This document shows, one piece after another, positions 10,136-20,413 of a stretch of DNA of 64,000 nucleotides (positions are counted from its first letter, which is position 1; the number at the start of each line of letters is the position of its first letter). A program made the position numbers and the translations under genes. Origin of the DNA: Candidatus Symbiopectobacterium sp. NZEC151 (lineage in GTDB: Bacteria; Pseudomonadota; Gammaproteobacteria; Enterobacterales; Enterobacteriaceae); the NCBI RefSeq assembly GCF_025962655.1, contig NZ_JAGFPE010000004.1:1-64000 (forward strand). The letters run 5' to 3'. Below the pieces are notes generated by a model that worked only from the letters and a program-made list of their open reading frames with translations, had not been told where the DNA came from and did not search any database.

Positions 10136-11581
10136 TTATTTGCCGAGTTTTTCTGGCGGTACGGCAGGGTAAGCGCTTGCTAACAGTTCCTGCTGCTGGG
10201 TTTTATTGGCTTTCTCGGTCAGATACCCCTCCAGACTCAGCATATAGCGACGGATATTTTCAACGTAGTTATAGGCTTCGTGGCCGCGAGCATAGCCGTA
10301 AGTGGTCTGGGCATAATAGCGTTTCTGGCTGAGCATCGGCAGACGCACCTTCACATCCGCCCAGCTATCGGGATTACCCTTCTGTTTTTCCGTCAGTTTG
10401 CGCGCATCCAGCAGATGGGCATAGCCCATGTTGTACGAGGCCAGTGCAAACCAAATCTTTTCATCCTCTGGGATGCTTTCCGGCATTTTTTCCATCATGT
10501 GCGCCAAATAGCGTGCGCCACCGCTAATGCTCTGTTCCGGATCGAGCCTGTCGGTCACATTCAGGCTCTCTGCGGTGTTGCGCGTCAGCATCATCAGTCC
10601 GCGCACGCCGGTCGGCGAGGTCGCCAACGGGTTCCAGTGCGATTCCTGATAAGAGATGGCTGCCAGCAATTTCCAGTCAATATCGCTGGCATATTTGGCA
10701 AACAGCGGCTGTAGATCGGGCAAGGTATTATCGATGGCGCTCAGGAAGGTGCGGGTATCGACATAATCAAATTCGCCTACGTGGCCGAGGTATTTCTCTT
10801 CCAGACGAGCCAGCGTGCCGTCTTCCACGGTTTGGCTGAAAAAGTCCAACAAGGCGGCGTACAGGCTGTCGTCCTGAGTGCGGCGCATATACCAGGTGAC
10901 CGGCTCTTCGTCGCTCAGATCGAACGCAACGGAAAGCTGCGGGTGAATGCGCTGCATCAAACCGATGGTGACGGAATCCGCCAGCGTGTAATCCAACGCC
11001 CCCTGCGCCACCTGTTTGAGCAAATCTTGCGTGCTGAGATCCGAGGCGGCTTCCCAGCTCAAAGCCGGATATTTACCGCTTTTCAAATCGCGTAGTGTGG
11101 CGATATGGGCTGAGCCCGATGTGACCGCTAACCGACCGCTCAGTTTTTCCAGGTTTTTAGGGCGCGTGGCACCCATACGGTAAACCAACTGCTGCGAAAC
11201 GGAATAGTAGGTCGGCCCCGCGCGAAAGCGATCCAGTCGCTCATGGTTGTAGATAAGCCCGGCGGCGAGCAGATCGGCATTGTCGTTGTCGAGATCATCG
11301 AACAAGGCGTCAAGATTTGGACGCGCCGCTACCACCAGCTTCACGCCAAGGTAATCGGCGAATCGTTTAGCCAGTTCATAATCAAGTCCTGAGGGGGTTC
11401 CGTTACTGAGGGTATAGGTCAGCGGCGAATTGAGCGTGCTGATACGCAGCTCACCCCGAGAAAGGATCTGATTGAGCTGTGTATCCTGGCCGCTGCGCCA
11501 GGGGATGTTGGGCCAGAGCGCCAACATCAGCAGTAACGTAATAACCCCGATGAAAAAATAATTTAATGTTAAACGCTTCAA
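10136..11581 (-). CDS. mltF: Membrane-bound lytic murein transglycosylase F
   Basis: Periplasmic lytic transglycosylase that cuts the MurNAc-GlcNAc bond of peptidoglycan. It has an N-terminal membrane anchor ([19 protein letters not shown]), a solute-binding-protein-like regulatory domain to about residue 265, and a C-terminal SLT domain with the catalytic glutamate in [18 protein letters not shown] place the start at the TTG at 11581 (481 residues), because the protein from there matches the E. coli N terminus. The frame stays open to an ATG at 11689, but the extra 36 residues are basic and polar and would precede the anchor oddly. It ends next to tadA and is divergent from purL. Confidence 0.93.
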   Translation of the reverse strand: MKRLTLNYFFIGVITLLLMLALWPNIPWRSGQDTQLNQILSRGELRISTLNSPLTYTLSNGTPSGLDYELAKRFADYLGVKLVVAARPNLDALFDDLDNDNADLLAAGLIYNHERLDRFRAGPTYYSVSQQLVYRMGATRPKNLEKLSGRLAVTSGSAHIATLRDLKSGKYPALSWEAASDLSTQDLLKQVAQGALDYTLADSVTIGLMQRIHPQLSVAFDLSDEEPVTWYMRRTQDDSLYAALLDFFSQTVEDGTLARLEEKYLGHVGEFDYVDTRTFLSAIDNTLPDLQPLFAKYASDIDWKLLAAISYQESHWNPLATSPTGVRGLMMLTRNTAESLNVTDRLDPEQSISGGARYLAHMMEKMPESIPEDEKIWFALASYNMGYAHLLDARKLTEKQKGNPDSWADVKVRLPMLSQKRYYAQTTYGYARGHEAYNYVENIRRYMLSLEGYLTEKANKTQQQELLASAYPAVPPEKLGK

Positions 11582-11747
11582 ATAGTTATCTCTCGGCGGC
11601 CGTGTGGCCTTTCTGTCTGTAACGGCAGTTTTTTTGTCTACACTCTCCCAGAGTGGGGGCATTTTGCTTAACAAACCGCCAGTGTGCAACAGTTATCCAT
11701 CAGGTTAAAGTTTGACCACGTCAAAAATAAGATGTGCAACAAACTCT

Positions 11748-11763
11748 GCGCAAACGGTTTCGT
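11748..11763 (+). promoter_or_regulatory. PurR operator (PUR box) of purL
   Basis: The 16-mer GCGCAAACGGTTTCGT matches the PUR-box consensus ANGCAANCGNTTNCNT at every fixed base but the first. It lies where a -35 element would be, just before the -10 at 11781, so bound PurR with hypoxanthine or guanine would block purL transcription, as known in E. coli. Confidence 0.85.
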
Positions 11764-11780
11764 CGCGCGTCACAATTCTC

Positions 11781-11786
11781 TATAAT
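11781..11786 (+). promoter_or_regulatory. purL -10 element
   Basis: A perfect TATAAT begins 95 bp before the purL start and 18 bp after the PUR box. The -35 position falls within the operator and is a poor match. Confidence 0.6.
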
Positions 11787-11875
11787 GACGCGCGTTTCCC
11801 CCCCTTGGCTGCGCGACAAAGTAGCGCCCACTGACGTACTGAAACTCAGTACATCGAAGACGAGAGATTTTTTAG

Positions 11876-14800
11876 ATGATGGAAATACTGCGTGGTTCAC
11901 CTGCCCTATCGGCCTTCCGTGTAAATAAGTTGCTAACGCGCTGCAAAGAGCACTTTTTGCCAATTAGTGACATCTATGCGGAGTACGTTCACTTTGCCGC
12001 CGTGCGTGCACCACTGAACAGCGATGAGCAGGTCAAACTGACACGACTGTTAAAATATGGCCCCTCTCTCGCGGAGCATGAGCCAAGTGGGCGCTTACTG
12101 TTGATCACACCGCGTCCTGGCACCATTTCTCCCTGGTCTTCCAAAGCTACCGATATTGCGCGCAACTGCGGCCTGGACAAGGTGATTCGTCTGGAGCGCG
12201 GATTAGCCTTCTATATTCATGCGCCGACGCTGAGCGATGAACAGTGGCAGCAACTGGGCGCGCTGCTGCATGACCGCATGATGGAAACCGTATTTACTGA
12301 GATGGCGCAGGCAGAACAGCTGTTTGCGCAGCATCAACCCGCCCCGTTGAAACGGGTAGACGCTCTGCTTGAAGGGCGTAAGGCGTTGGAACAGGCCAAT
12401 GTGCGTCTGGGATTGGCGCTGGCGGAAGATGAAATCGACTACCTGTTGGACGCCTTTACCCGTTTGGGACGCAATCCGACCGACATTGAACTCTATATGT
12501 TTGCCCAGGCCAACTCTGAGCACTGCCGCCACAAAATTTTTAATGCCGATTGGGTGATTGACGGTGAAACACAGCCCAAATCGCTGTTCAAAATGATCAA
12601 GAACACCTTCGAACATACGCCGGAACACGTGTTGTCTGCGTATAAAGATAACGCGGCCGTGATGGAAGGCTCCGAAGCAGGGCGCTTCTTTGCCGATCCG
12701 CAAGGGCACTACGCCTACCATCAGGAACCGACACACATTCTGATGAAAGTGGAAACCCACAACCACCCGACGGCCATTTCTCCCTGGCCGGGCGCGGCGA
12801 CCGGTTCCGGCGGTGAAATTCGCGATGAAGGGGCGACGGGGCGCGGTGCCAAACCCAAAGCGGGTCTGGTCGGGTTCTCAGTCTCCAACCTGCGTATCCC
12901 TCACTTCGAACAGCCATGGGAAGAAGATTTCGGTAAGCCGGATCGTATCGTCAGCGCGTTGGACATCATGCTTGATGGCCCGCTGGGCGGCGCGGCCTTT
13001 AACAACGAGTTTGGGCGCCCTGCGCTGACCGGTTACTTCCGTACCTATGAAGAGCAGGTGGACAGCCATAACGGCAGCGAACTGCGCGGTTATCACAAGC
13101 CGGTGATGCTGGCGGGCGGTATTGGTAACATCCGTGCCGATCACGTGAAAAAAGGCGAAATCACGGTAGGTGCCAAGCTGATTGTGCTGGGTGGCCCCTC
13201 CATGAACATCGGCCTGGGCGGCGGTGCGGCCTCTTCTATGGCTTCTGGTCAATCGGACGCCGATCTGGATTTCGCCTCGGTACAGCGCGATAACCCGGAA
13301 ATGGAACGCCGTTGTCAGGAGGTGATCGATCGCTGCTGGCAACTGGGCGAAGAGAACCCGATCCTGTTTATCCACGACGTGGGGGCGGGCGGTCTGTCCA
13401 ACGCTATGCCGGAACTGGTGAGTGATGGCGGGCGCGGCGGACGCTTTGAACTGCGCGACATTCTCAACGACGAGCCGGGCATGAGCCCGCTGGAAGTGTG
13501 GTGTAACGAATCGCAAGAGCGCTATGTGCTGGCGGTTGCGCCGGAAAAACTGGCGCTGTTTGATGAGCTGTGCCGTCGTGAGCGCGCCCCTTATGCGGTG
13601 ATTGGCGAAGCCACGGAAGAGCAACATTTAACCCTGAACGATCGCCACTTTAATAATCAGCCGATCGATTTGCCGCTGGATGTGTTGCTGGGCAAAACGC
13701 CAAAAATGCTGCGTGACGTTAAGCGCCAGACTACCGAGGGCACCTTGTTGAACCGCGAAGGTATCTTCCTGGCTGAAGCGGTAGAGCGTGTGATGCATCT
13801 GCCAGTGGTGGCAGAGAAAACCTTCCTGATCACCATTGGTGACCGTTCCGTTACCGGTATGGTGGCACGCGATCAGATGGTCGGACCGTGGCAGATCCCG
13901 GTGGCAAACTGTGCCGTCACCACCGCAAGCCTCGACAGCTACCACGGTGAAGCGATGTCGATTGGCGAACGTGCGCCTGTGGCGTTGCGTAACTTTGGCG
14001 CCTCCGCGCGTTTGGCGGTGGGGGAAGCGTTAACCAACATTGCGGCGACCCAGATAGGCGCGTTAACGCGCGTGAAGCTCTCTGCAAACTGGATGTCGGC
14101 AGCGGGGCACCCCGGTGAAGACGCTGGACTTTACGAAGCGGTAAAAGCCATCGGCGAAGAACTCTGCCCGGCATTAGGATTGACCATTCCGGTGGGTAAA
14201 GACTCCATGTCGATGAAAACCCGCTGGCAAGAGGGCGATCAGGAGCGCAGCGTCACCTCTCCGCTTTCTCTGGTGATCACCGCATTCGCCCGTGTGGAAG
14301 ACGTGCGTAAAACCGTCACGCCGCAGCTGCGCGCCGATCGTGATAACGTGCTGTTGCTGATCGACCTGGGTGCTGGACACCATACGCTGGGCGCGACAGC
14401 GCTGGCACAGGTCTACCGTCAACTGGGCCGTCACACTGCGGATGTACGTAACCCGCAACAGTTGGCTGGCTTCTTTAACGCTATGCAAACGCTGGTGGCG
14501 GATGATGCGCTGCTGGCCTACCACGACCGTTCTGATGGTGGTCTGGTGGTGACGCTGGCAGAAATGGCGTTTACCGGTCACTGCGGCATCGAGGTTGATA
14601 TCGCGGCCTTGGGTAACGACCCGCTGGCCTCGCTGTTTACCGAAGAACTGGGTGCGGTGATTCAAGTGTCCGCCGATCGTCTGGCGCACGTTGAACAGGT
14701 GCTGGCCGACAATGGTTTGGCCGATATCGTTCACCGTTTGGGCCATGCCGCTCAGGACAATCGTTTTGTGATTACCCATGGCAACGATGTGGTGTATCAG

Positions 14801-15763
14801 GAGAGCCGCACTACGCTGCGCACCTGGTGGGCGGAAACCACCTGGCAGATGCAGCGCCTGCGCGACAATCCGCACTGTGCCGATCAGGAACATGCTGCGA
14901 AGCAGGATGAGACCGATCCGGGCCTGAACGTCTCGCTGACGTTCGATCCTGCGCAGGATATTGCCGCACCCTTTATCGCCAAAGGCGTGCGTCCTAAAGT
15001 GGCTGTGCTGCGTGAGCAGGGCGTTAACTCTCACGTTGAAATGGCGGCCGCGTTCCATCGCGCCGGTTTTGACGCCATCGACGTGCATATGAGTGATTTG
15101 CTGGCAGGTCGTCGCGATCTGCAAGACATCCAGGCGCTGGTCGCCTGTGGTGGCTTCTCTTACGGCGATGTGCTGGGCGCGGGCGAGGGATGGGCGAAAT
15201 CCATTCTGTTCAATGCGCGGGTGCGCGATGAGTTTGCTGCCTTCTTCCAACGTCCGCAAACGCTGGCGCTCGGGGTGTGCAACGGTTGCCAGATGATGTC
15301 CAATCTGCGCGAACTGATCCCTGGCGCAGACCACTGGCCGCGCTTTGTGCGCAACCTGTCCGATCGCTTTGAAGCGCGCTTCAACCTGGTTGAAGTCACC
15401 AAAAGTCCGTCATTGTTTATGAATGACATGGTGGGATCGCGCATGCCAATCGCGGTTTCTCACGGTGAAGGGCACGTTGAAGTGCGCGATGCCGCCCACT
15501 TGGCGGCGCTGGAGCATGAACATCTGGTCGCTCTGCGCTTCGTGAATAACTTTGGGCAGGTAACAGAGAACTATCCGGCGAACCCGAACGGTTCTCCGAA
15601 CGGCATCACGGCAGTCACCAGCGCCAGTGGTCGTGCTACGGTGATGATGCCACACCCGGAACGCGTTTTCCGTACCGTGAGCAACTCCTGGCACCCGGAA
15701 ACCTGGGGTGAAGACAGCCCGTGGATGCGCATGTTCCGCAACGCGCGTCGTCAGCTTGGTTAA
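11876..15763 (+). CDS. purL: Phosphoribosylformylglycinamidine synthase
   Basis: Large fused enzyme of purine synthesis that converts FGAR, glutamine and ATP to FGAM. The 1295 residues equal the E. coli length. It has an N-terminal linker domain, duplicated AIR-synthase-like halves (for example [27 protein letters not shown] and the [24 protein letters not shown] region), and a C-terminal glutamine amidotransferase with nucleophile cysteine in LGVCNGCQ and the HPER motif in [10 protein letters not shown]. Two ATG codons follow each other at 11876 and 11879; the first matches the E. coli [14 protein letters not shown] start. Transcription is under a PUR box. Confidence 0.98.
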   Translation: MMEILRGSPALSAFRVNKLLTRCKEHFLPISDIYAEYVHFAAVRAPLNSDEQVKLTRLLKYGPSLAEHEPSGRLLLITPRPGTISPWSSKATDIARNCGLDKVIRLERGLAFYIHAPTLSDEQWQQLGALLHDRMMETVFTEMAQAEQLFAQHQPAPLKRVDALLEGRKALEQANVRLGLALAEDEIDYLLDAFTRLGRNPTDIELYMFAQANSEHCRHKIFNADWVIDGETQPKSLFKMIKNTFEHTPEHVLSAYKDNAAVMEGSEAGRFFADPQGHYAYHQEPTHILMKVETHNHPTAISPWPGAATGSGGEIRDEGATGRGAKPKAGLVGFSVSNLRIPHFEQPWEEDFGKPDRIVSALDIMLDGPLGGAAFNNEFGRPALTGYFRTYEEQVDSHNGSELRGYHKPVMLAGGIGNIRADHVKKGEITVGAKLIVLGGPSMNIGLGGGAASSMASGQSDADLDFASVQRDNPEMERRCQEVIDRCWQLGEENPILFIHDVGAGGLSNAMPELVSDGGRGGRFELRDILNDEPGMSPLEVWCNESQERYVLAVAPEKLALFDELCRRERAPYAVIGEATEEQHLTLNDRHFNNQPIDLPLDVLLGKTPKMLRDVKRQTTEGTLLNREGIFLAEAVERVMHLPVVAEKTFLITIGDRSVTGMVARDQMVGPWQIPVANCAVTTASLDSYHGEAMSIGERAPVALRNFGASARLAVGEALTNIAATQIGALTRVKLSANWMSAAGHPGEDAGLYEAVKAIGEELCPALGLTIPVGKDSMSMKTRWQEGDQERSVTSPLSLVITAFARVEDVRKTVTPQLRADRDNVLLLIDLGAGHHTLGATALAQVYRQLGRHTADVRNPQQLAGFFNAMQTLVADDALLAYHDRSDGGLVVTLAEMAFTGHCGIEVDIAALGNDPLASLFTEELGAVIQVSADRLAHVEQVLADNGLADIVHRLGHAAQDNRFVITHGNDVVYQESRTTLRTWWAETTWQMQRLRDNPHCADQEHAAKQDETDPGLNVSLTFDPAQDIAAPFIAKGVRPKVAVLREQGVNSHVEMAAAFHRAGFDAIDVHMSDLLAGRRDLQDIQALVACGGFSYGDVLGAGEGWAKSILFNARVRDEFAAFFQRPQTLALGVCNGCQMMSNLRELIPGADHWPRFVRNLSDRFEARFNLVEVTKSPSLFMNDMVGSRMPIAVSHGEGHVEVRDAAHLAALEHEHLVALRFVNNFGQVTENYPANPNGSPNGITAVTSASGRATVMMPHPERVFRTVSNSWHPETWGEDSPWMRMFRNARRQLG

Positions 15764-15786
15764 GGAGTAGCCGGGCATTGACGATA

Positions 15787-15810
15787 AAAGGGGCGATGAG
15801 CCCCTTTTTT
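15787..15810 (+). terminator. purL rho-independent terminator
   Basis: GGGGC and GCCCC form a short GC-rich stem, extended by AAA/TTT pairs, with a five-base loop GATGA, followed by a run of six T, 24 bp after the purL stop. Confidence 0.85.
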
Positions 15811-15849
15811 ATTGGGTAGAGAGGCGTTTTTTTCTACAAAACCGATATT

Positions 15850-15867
15850 TGTCGCGATACAGCGACA
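15850..15867 (+). promoter_or_regulatory. GlrR binding site 1 upstream of glmY
   Basis: TGTC, ten bases, GACA: a perfect match to the GlrR (QseF) site known upstream of E. coli glmY. It lies about 230 bp upstream of the sigma54 promoter, the usual range for an enhancer. Confidence 0.8.
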
Positions 15868-15881
15868 ATTGGCATTATTGA

Positions 15882-15899
15882 TGTCTCTATTTGGAGACA
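15882..15899 (+). promoter_or_regulatory. GlrR binding site 2 upstream of glmY
   Basis: A second perfect TGTC-N10-GACA, 32 bp (about three helical turns) after the first, so both dyads face the same side of the DNA. Confidence 0.8.
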
Positions 15900-15945
15900 T
15901 TTAATTATATGATTTTATTGGGTTGATATCCCGAGTTGCATAAAG

Positions 15946-15963
15946 CGTCTTTTTTTGGCGACA
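15946..15963 (+). promoter_or_regulatory. GlrR binding site 3 (one mismatch)
   Basis: CGTC-N10-GACA, differing from the consensus by one base. E. coli glmY also has three sites. It is 64 bp after site 2, about six helical turns. Confidence 0.6.
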
Positions 15964-16049
15964 GATTTTAGCGATCGGCGACGTAGTATGACGTTAATAA
16001 AGGCACGCTATCGCCTTTAAAGCGATATATGTAAATTTAAATTATTATT

Positions 16050-16062
16050 TATCAATCAATTA
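16050..16062 (+). promoter_or_regulatory. IHF site between GlrR enhancers and glmY promoter
   Basis: TATCAATCAATTA matches the IHF consensus WATCAANNNNTTR at every fixed position. Its place between the enhancers and the sigma54 promoter fits the usual DNA-bending role. Confidence 0.7.
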
Positions 16063-16071
16063 AAATCGATA

Positions 16072-16099
16072 TTGCGAACTGGCATGATTAGTGCATAAT
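16072..16099 (+). promoter_or_regulatory. Overlapping sigma70 and sigma54 promoters of glmY
   Basis: Sigma54: GG at 16081-16082 and GC at 16093-16094, exactly ten bases apart, in TGGCATGATTAGTGCA. Sigma70: TTGCGA (16072-16077), a 16-base spacer and CATAAT (16094-16099). Both would start transcription near 16106. This overlapping design is known for E. coli glmY. Confidence 0.75.
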
Positions 16100-16105
16100 G
16101 TCACG

Positions 16106-16326
16106 CGTTGCTCATTCACCTCGTTATGATTGCGCTGTTGATGATATTGCTTTGCGCTCATAACACCCCGAATGACGCCACAAGAAAGGGTGCCTATCGT
16201 CCACTACACCGATAACAGTCTGCCATGCAGCTTTATCAAACATCGGGCGACACGTTGAGTGAGGCACCGCCTATTCAGTTGCCCGGTTAGCAGAGATGCA
16301 ACCGGGCAGCGACTGACTCTCTTTTC
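16106..16326 (+). ncRNA. glmY: GlmY small RNA (GlmY/GlmZ family)
   Basis: The small RNA that captures the adaptor RapZ, so that the related GlmZ is spared and activates glmS (glucosamine-6-phosphate synthase) translation. The evidence is position (between purL and glrK, as in E. coli), the 5' block GCTCATTCACC, the inner blocks CGAATGACGCC and GGGTGCCTATCGTCCACT, and ACGTTGAGTGAGGCACC, all shared with GlmY/GlmZ. The 3' end is placed after the hairpin TGCCCGGTT/AACCGGGCA (16280-16308) and the following TTTT. That gives about 220 nt, somewhat longer than the E. coli RNA of about 184 nt; the 3' boundary is uncertain. The rest of the 660-bp gap holds the GlrR, IHF and promoter sites, and about 100 bp before glrK in which I see nothing definite. 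Confidence 0.75.
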
Positions 16327-16425
16327 TCCACGTCTTGATTGATTTCATCACCCGCTTGCGGATGGGAAAAACATTGCGCTTTTATGCCACTTCGTTAGCA
16401 TCATGACGGATGAATAAACAACGAG

Positions 16426-17862
16426 ATGATTTCCTTGAAACGCTGGCGTCTGTTTCCGCGCTCTCTGCGCCAATTAGTGATTATGGCGTTCCTGCTGGTG
16501 CTCTTGCCGCTGCTGGTACTGGCCTATCAGGCGTATGACAGCCTGGATACCCTGAGCGAACAAGCGGCGGACATTAACAAATCCATGCTGGTGGACGCGC
16601 GCCGCAGTGAGGCGATGAGCGGCACCGCACTGGCGATGGAGCGTAGCTATCGCCAATACTGCGTGCTGGATGACAGCACGCTGGCTACCCTCTACCAAAG
16701 CCAGCACAAACAGTATGCGCAGATGCTGGAAGCGCACCGCAATGTCCTGCCCGACCCGCGTACTTACCAGCAGCTAAGCCAACACCTTGCCACGTTGGCG
16801 ACCCTTGATTGTGCCAATAGCACGCCGACCAACGCGGCGCAGGAACAACTGACGCAGTTTGCGCAGGTCAATGCCCAACTGTTGCAAATGACGCGTGAAG
16901 TGGTGTTTTCTCGTGGGCAGCAATTGCAACAGGGCATCGCCGAGCGCGGTAAGTTTTTCGGCTGGCAGTCGCTGGTACTGTTTATGGTCAGTCTGCTGTT
17001 AGTGGTGCTGTTTACCCGTATGATCATCGGGCCGGTTAACGGCGTGGAGCGCATGATTAAACGCCTAGGCGAAGGGCGCTCGCTCGGCAATACCAGTACC
17101 TTTAAGGGACCACGAGAGATTCGCACGCTGGCACAGCGCATTATCTGGCTGAGTGAGCGACTCTCCTGGCTGGAATCGCAGCGGCACGAATTTCTGCGTC
17201 ATATCTCCCATGAGCTGAAAACGCCGTTGGCGAGCCTGCGCGAAGGCACCTCGCTGTTGGCCGACGAAGTTGTCGGGCCGTTGACGCCGGATCAAAAAGA
17301 CGTGGTCGCTATTCTGGATAACAGCAGCCGGCACCTGTTGGAGCTTATCGATCAACTGTTGGATTACAATCGCAAGCTGGCGGATACCCCAACGGAGATG
17401 GAGCCTGTCGACATTGATGAGGTGGTGGATATCGTGATGTCTTCGCACAGCCTGCCTGCGCGCACCAAGGCGATCCACACCGAAACGCGGCTTGATGTTA
17501 CCCAGTGCTGGGCCGAGACCACCTTGCTGATGCGCGTTATCGATAATCTCTATTCCAATGCGGTGCACTATGGCAAGGAATCCGGTAACATTTGGATTCG
17601 GAGTCGCCAGCACGGACACCGGGTGCAGATTGACGTTGCCAATGACGGTGCGCCGATCCCAGAAGCAGAACAAGGCATGATTTTTGAGCCCTTTTATCAG
17701 GGAAGTCACCAGCGCAAAGGCGCGGTGAAAGGCAGCGGGCTTGGGTTAAGCATTGCGCGCGACTGTATTCGTCGCATGCGCGGGGAACTGAGTCTGATAC
17801 CGGTGGATTATGCTGACGTCTGTTTTCGTATTGAATTGCCCTTAACCGCTGAGAATGAATAA
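16426..17862 (+). CDS. glrK: Sensor histidine kinase GlrK (QseE)
   Basis: Inner-membrane kinase that phosphorylates the sigma54 activator GlrR, which drives glmY expression in envelope stress. The 478 residues show membrane segment 1 at about 18-37, a periplasmic helical domain, membrane segment 2 at about 180-200, HAMP, the phospho-accepting histidine in RHISHELKTPLASLREG, and the ATPase G boxes in GSGLGLSIARDC. It is the first gene of glrK-glrG-glrR. The next gene starts 3 bp after the stop, so the three are one operon downstream of the small RNA they control. Confidence 0.95.
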   Translation: MISLKRWRLFPRSLRQLVIMAFLLVLLPLLVLAYQAYDSLDTLSEQAADINKSMLVDARRSEAMSGTALAMERSYRQYCVLDDSTLATLYQSQHKQYAQMLEAHRNVLPDPRTYQQLSQHLATLATLDCANSTPTNAAQEQLTQFAQVNAQLLQMTREVVFSRGQQLQQGIAERGKFFGWQSLVLFMVSLLLVVLFTRMIIGPVNGVERMIKRLGEGRSLGNTSTFKGPREIRTLAQRIIWLSERLSWLESQRHEFLRHISHELKTPLASLREGTSLLADEVVGPLTPDQKDVVAILDNSSRHLLELIDQLLDYNRKLADTPTEMEPVDIDEVVDIVMSSHSLPARTKAIHTETRLDVTQCWAETTLLMRVIDNLYSNAVHYGKESGNIWIRSRQHGHRVQIDVANDGAPIPEAEQGMIFEPFYQGSHQRKGAVKGSGLGLSIARDCIRRMRGELSLIPVDYADVCFRIELPLTAENE

Positions 17863-17865
17863 CAA

Positions 17866-18573
17866 ATGAAAGCAAGGTGCTCTGACGGCAGGGTTCGCGG
17901 ATCGGTGTTGGCGCTCGTGGCGCTGCTTGCGGGCTGCGTTGACAGCACCCATCACCGTATTGCGATACGCGATGTTGAAAATGTCACGCCGAGAGAACAA
18001 GTGAGCGATTACCGTCTGATCCAGTGCGATAGCCTGTGGCGCACTGACGATCGCGATGCGGTGAATAACGCCCTTTATTGGTTGCGTGCGATGGATTGCG
18101 CGGAGCGGTTAACCTCGCAACAGGCGCGTGAGGCGGTGCAAACGCTGGGGAGCGGGACCTGGGATCAGGCATTTAAGCAGAGCATTTTACTCGATCAAGT
18201 CAAAATCACCCCGGCGGAACGGCGTCAGGCGCTCGATCGCCTGAACAGTTTTCAAACTGACTTTCCAGCGGCGCTGCGCCCGCTGCTGCAAACCTGGCAG
18301 GACAAGCAAACGTTCTGGCTGGCGCTGACCGATGAACGCTTACGTACTCAGCGTTTGCAGGAGGCCAACGACAAACAGCTTGAAGCGATGCGGGTTCAAC
18401 AGAGCAATTTGCAATATCAACTGGATGTAACGACGCGCAAACTGGAAAACCTGACGGATATTGAGCGTCAGCTTTCCACGCGCAAGCCGATGAGCGGTGA
18501 ACTTCCGGAGCCTGCGGCTTCGCATGAGTCTGGTGCGACGGAGCGCCACGCTGCGCCTGCGGCGTCAAAATAG
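17866..18573 (+). CDS. qseG: Outer-membrane lipoprotein GlrG (QseG)
   Basis: Lipoprotein encoded between kinase and regulator. In E. coli it interacts with the kinase QseE in the periplasm and tunes its activity. The 235 residues start with a signal peptide and a lipobox LLAGC (lipidated Cys24). The ALYWLRAMDCAERL block and the C-terminal coiled-coil region with TRKLENLTDIERQLSTRKP match E. coli QseG well, followed by a low-complexity acidic/alanine tail. The start lies 3 bp after the glrK stop, which points to translational coupling. Confidence 0.9.
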   Translation: MKARCSDGRVRGSVLALVALLAGCVDSTHHRIAIRDVENVTPREQVSDYRLIQCDSLWRTDDRDAVNNALYWLRAMDCAERLTSQQAREAVQTLGSGTWDQAFKQSILLDQVKITPAERRQALDRLNSFQTDFPAALRPLLQTWQDKQTFWLALTDERLRTQRLQEANDKQLEAMRVQQSNLQYQLDVTTRKLENLTDIERQLSTRKPMSGELPEPAASHESGATERHAAPAASK

Positions 18574-18587
18574 GAGCCTACACGCCC

Positions 18588-19925
18588 ATGACAATTCGAA
18601 AAACGGCTGATTTGCTGCTGGTCGATGACGATCCCAGCTTGCTGAAACTGCTGGGTATGCGTTTGACCAGCGAAGGGTTTCATGTCGTGACGGCTGAAAG
18701 CGGCGCGGAAGCGCTGCGCGTGCTGGCACGCGATAGCATTGATTTGGTCATCAGCGATTTGCGCATGGATGAAATGGACGGTTTGGCGCTGTTTTCTGAA
18801 ATACAGAAGCAGCAGCCAGGACTGCCGGTAATTATTCTTACTGCCCACGGATCGATCCCGGACGCCGTGGCCGCGACGCAGCAAGGGGTGTTTGGCTTTT
18901 TGACCAAACCGGTGGATCGCGACGCGCTCTATAAAGCGATCGATGATGCGTTAGCGCTCAGCGCCCCTGCCGGAGAATCCCACTGGCGAGAAACCATTGT
19001 TACGCGCAGCCCGGTGATGTTGCGTTTGTTGGAACAGGCTAAGCTGGTAGCGCAATCTGACGTCAGCGTGCTGATTAACGGGCAGAGCGGAACCGGGAAA
19101 GAGGTGCTGGCGCGGGCCATCCACAGTGCCAGTCCGCGTGCAAAAAACGCGTTTATCGCTATCAACTGCGGCGCACTGCCGGAACCGTTGCTGGAGTCTG
19201 AACTGTTCGGCCATGCCAAAGGCGCGTTTACCGGCGCGGTCAGCAGCCGCGAGGGGCTGTTTCAGGCGGCGGAAGGGGGCACGCTGTTCCTTGACGAAAT
19301 CGGTGATATGCCGCTGTCGCTACAGGTCAAACTGCTGCGGGTATTGCAGGAGCGCAAGGTGCGCCCACTGGGCAGCAACCGGGATATTGATATCAATGTG
19401 CGCATTCTCTCCGCCACGCACCGTGATTTGCCGGTCGCGATGGAAAAAGGCGAATTTCGTGAAGATCTCTACTACCGTTTAAATGTAGTGACCATGAAAT
19501 TGCCCGCGCTGCACGATCGGGCCGAGGATATTCCGCTGCTGGCAAATCATCTGCTGCGTGAAGCGGCTAATCGCCATAAGCCGTTCGTTCGCAGTTTTTC
19601 CAGCGATGCAATGAAACGCTTGATGACGGCGAGTTGGCCCGGTAATGTGCGTCAACTGGTGAATGTGATTGAACGCTGCGTGGCGTTGACCAGCGCGCCG
19701 GTGATTAACGATGCGCTGGTAGAACAGGCGTTGGAAGGCGAGAATACCGCGTTGCCAACCTTTGTGGAGGCGCGTCACCAGTTTGAGCTGAACTATTTAC
19801 GCAAGCTGCTGCAAATTGCCAAAGGCAATGTGACGCAGGCGGCCAGAATGGCGGGGCGTAACCGCACCGAATTCTATAAATTGCTTGGCCGTCATGCGTT
19901 GGATGCCAACGATTTTAAAGAGTGA
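18588..19925 (+). CDS. glrR: Sigma54-dependent response regulator GlrR (QseF)
   Basis: NtrC-type activator of glmY. The 445 residues have a receiver domain (phosphorylated Asp in DLVISDLRMDEMDG), an AAA+ domain with Walker A GQSGTGKE, the sigma54-contacting GAFTGA loop and Walker B GGTLFLDEIGDMP, and a Fis-type helix-turn-helix at the end (NVTQAARMAGRNRTEFYKLL). It very likely binds the three TGTC-N10-GACA sites about 2.6 kb upstream. The operon probably runs on to glnB, 103 bp downstream. Confidence 0.95.
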   Translation: MTIRKTADLLLVDDDPSLLKLLGMRLTSEGFHVVTAESGAEALRVLARDSIDLVISDLRMDEMDGLALFSEIQKQQPGLPVIILTAHGSIPDAVAATQQGVFGFLTKPVDRDALYKAIDDALALSAPAGESHWRETIVTRSPVMLRLLEQAKLVAQSDVSVLINGQSGTGKEVLARAIHSASPRAKNAFIAINCGALPEPLLESELFGHAKGAFTGAVSSREGLFQAAEGGTLFLDEIGDMPLSLQVKLLRVLQERKVRPLGSNRDIDINVRILSATHRDLPVAMEKGEFREDLYYRLNVVTMKLPALHDRAEDIPLLANHLLREAANRHKPFVRSFSSDAMKRLMTASWPGNVRQLVNVIERCVALTSAPVINDALVEQALEGENTALPTFVEARHQFELNYLRKLLQIAKGNVTQAARMAGRNRTEFYKLLGRHALDANDFKE

Positions 19926-19983
19926 CAGCGCGCTGCGCGTTGTTGCGCCTGGCGTTACCGTTTCACTGAATGTTTGTTACTGA

Positions 19984-20367
<384 letters not shown>

Positions 20368-20376
20368 TGCGTAAGC

Positions 20377-20403
20377 CACGATCCCCGTCATACGGGGATC
20401 GTG
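20377..20403. terminator. Bidirectional hairpin between glnB and pemA
   Basis: A perfect 11-bp stem CACGATCCCCG / CGGGGATCGTG with a five-base loop TCATA, between convergent stop codons. No T-run follows on either strand. Confidence 0.6.
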
Positions 20404-20413
20404 CAACGTCCTA

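Noticed and set aside
11582-11689. N-terminal extension of mltF to an upstream ATG
   Set aside because: The 36 extra residues precede the membrane anchor and do not match the family; a TTG start at 11581 fits better.
14174-15334. Antisense open frame of 386 codons within purL
   Set aside because: PurL is conserved along its whole length here; the antisense frame is a by-product of GC-rich codon use.
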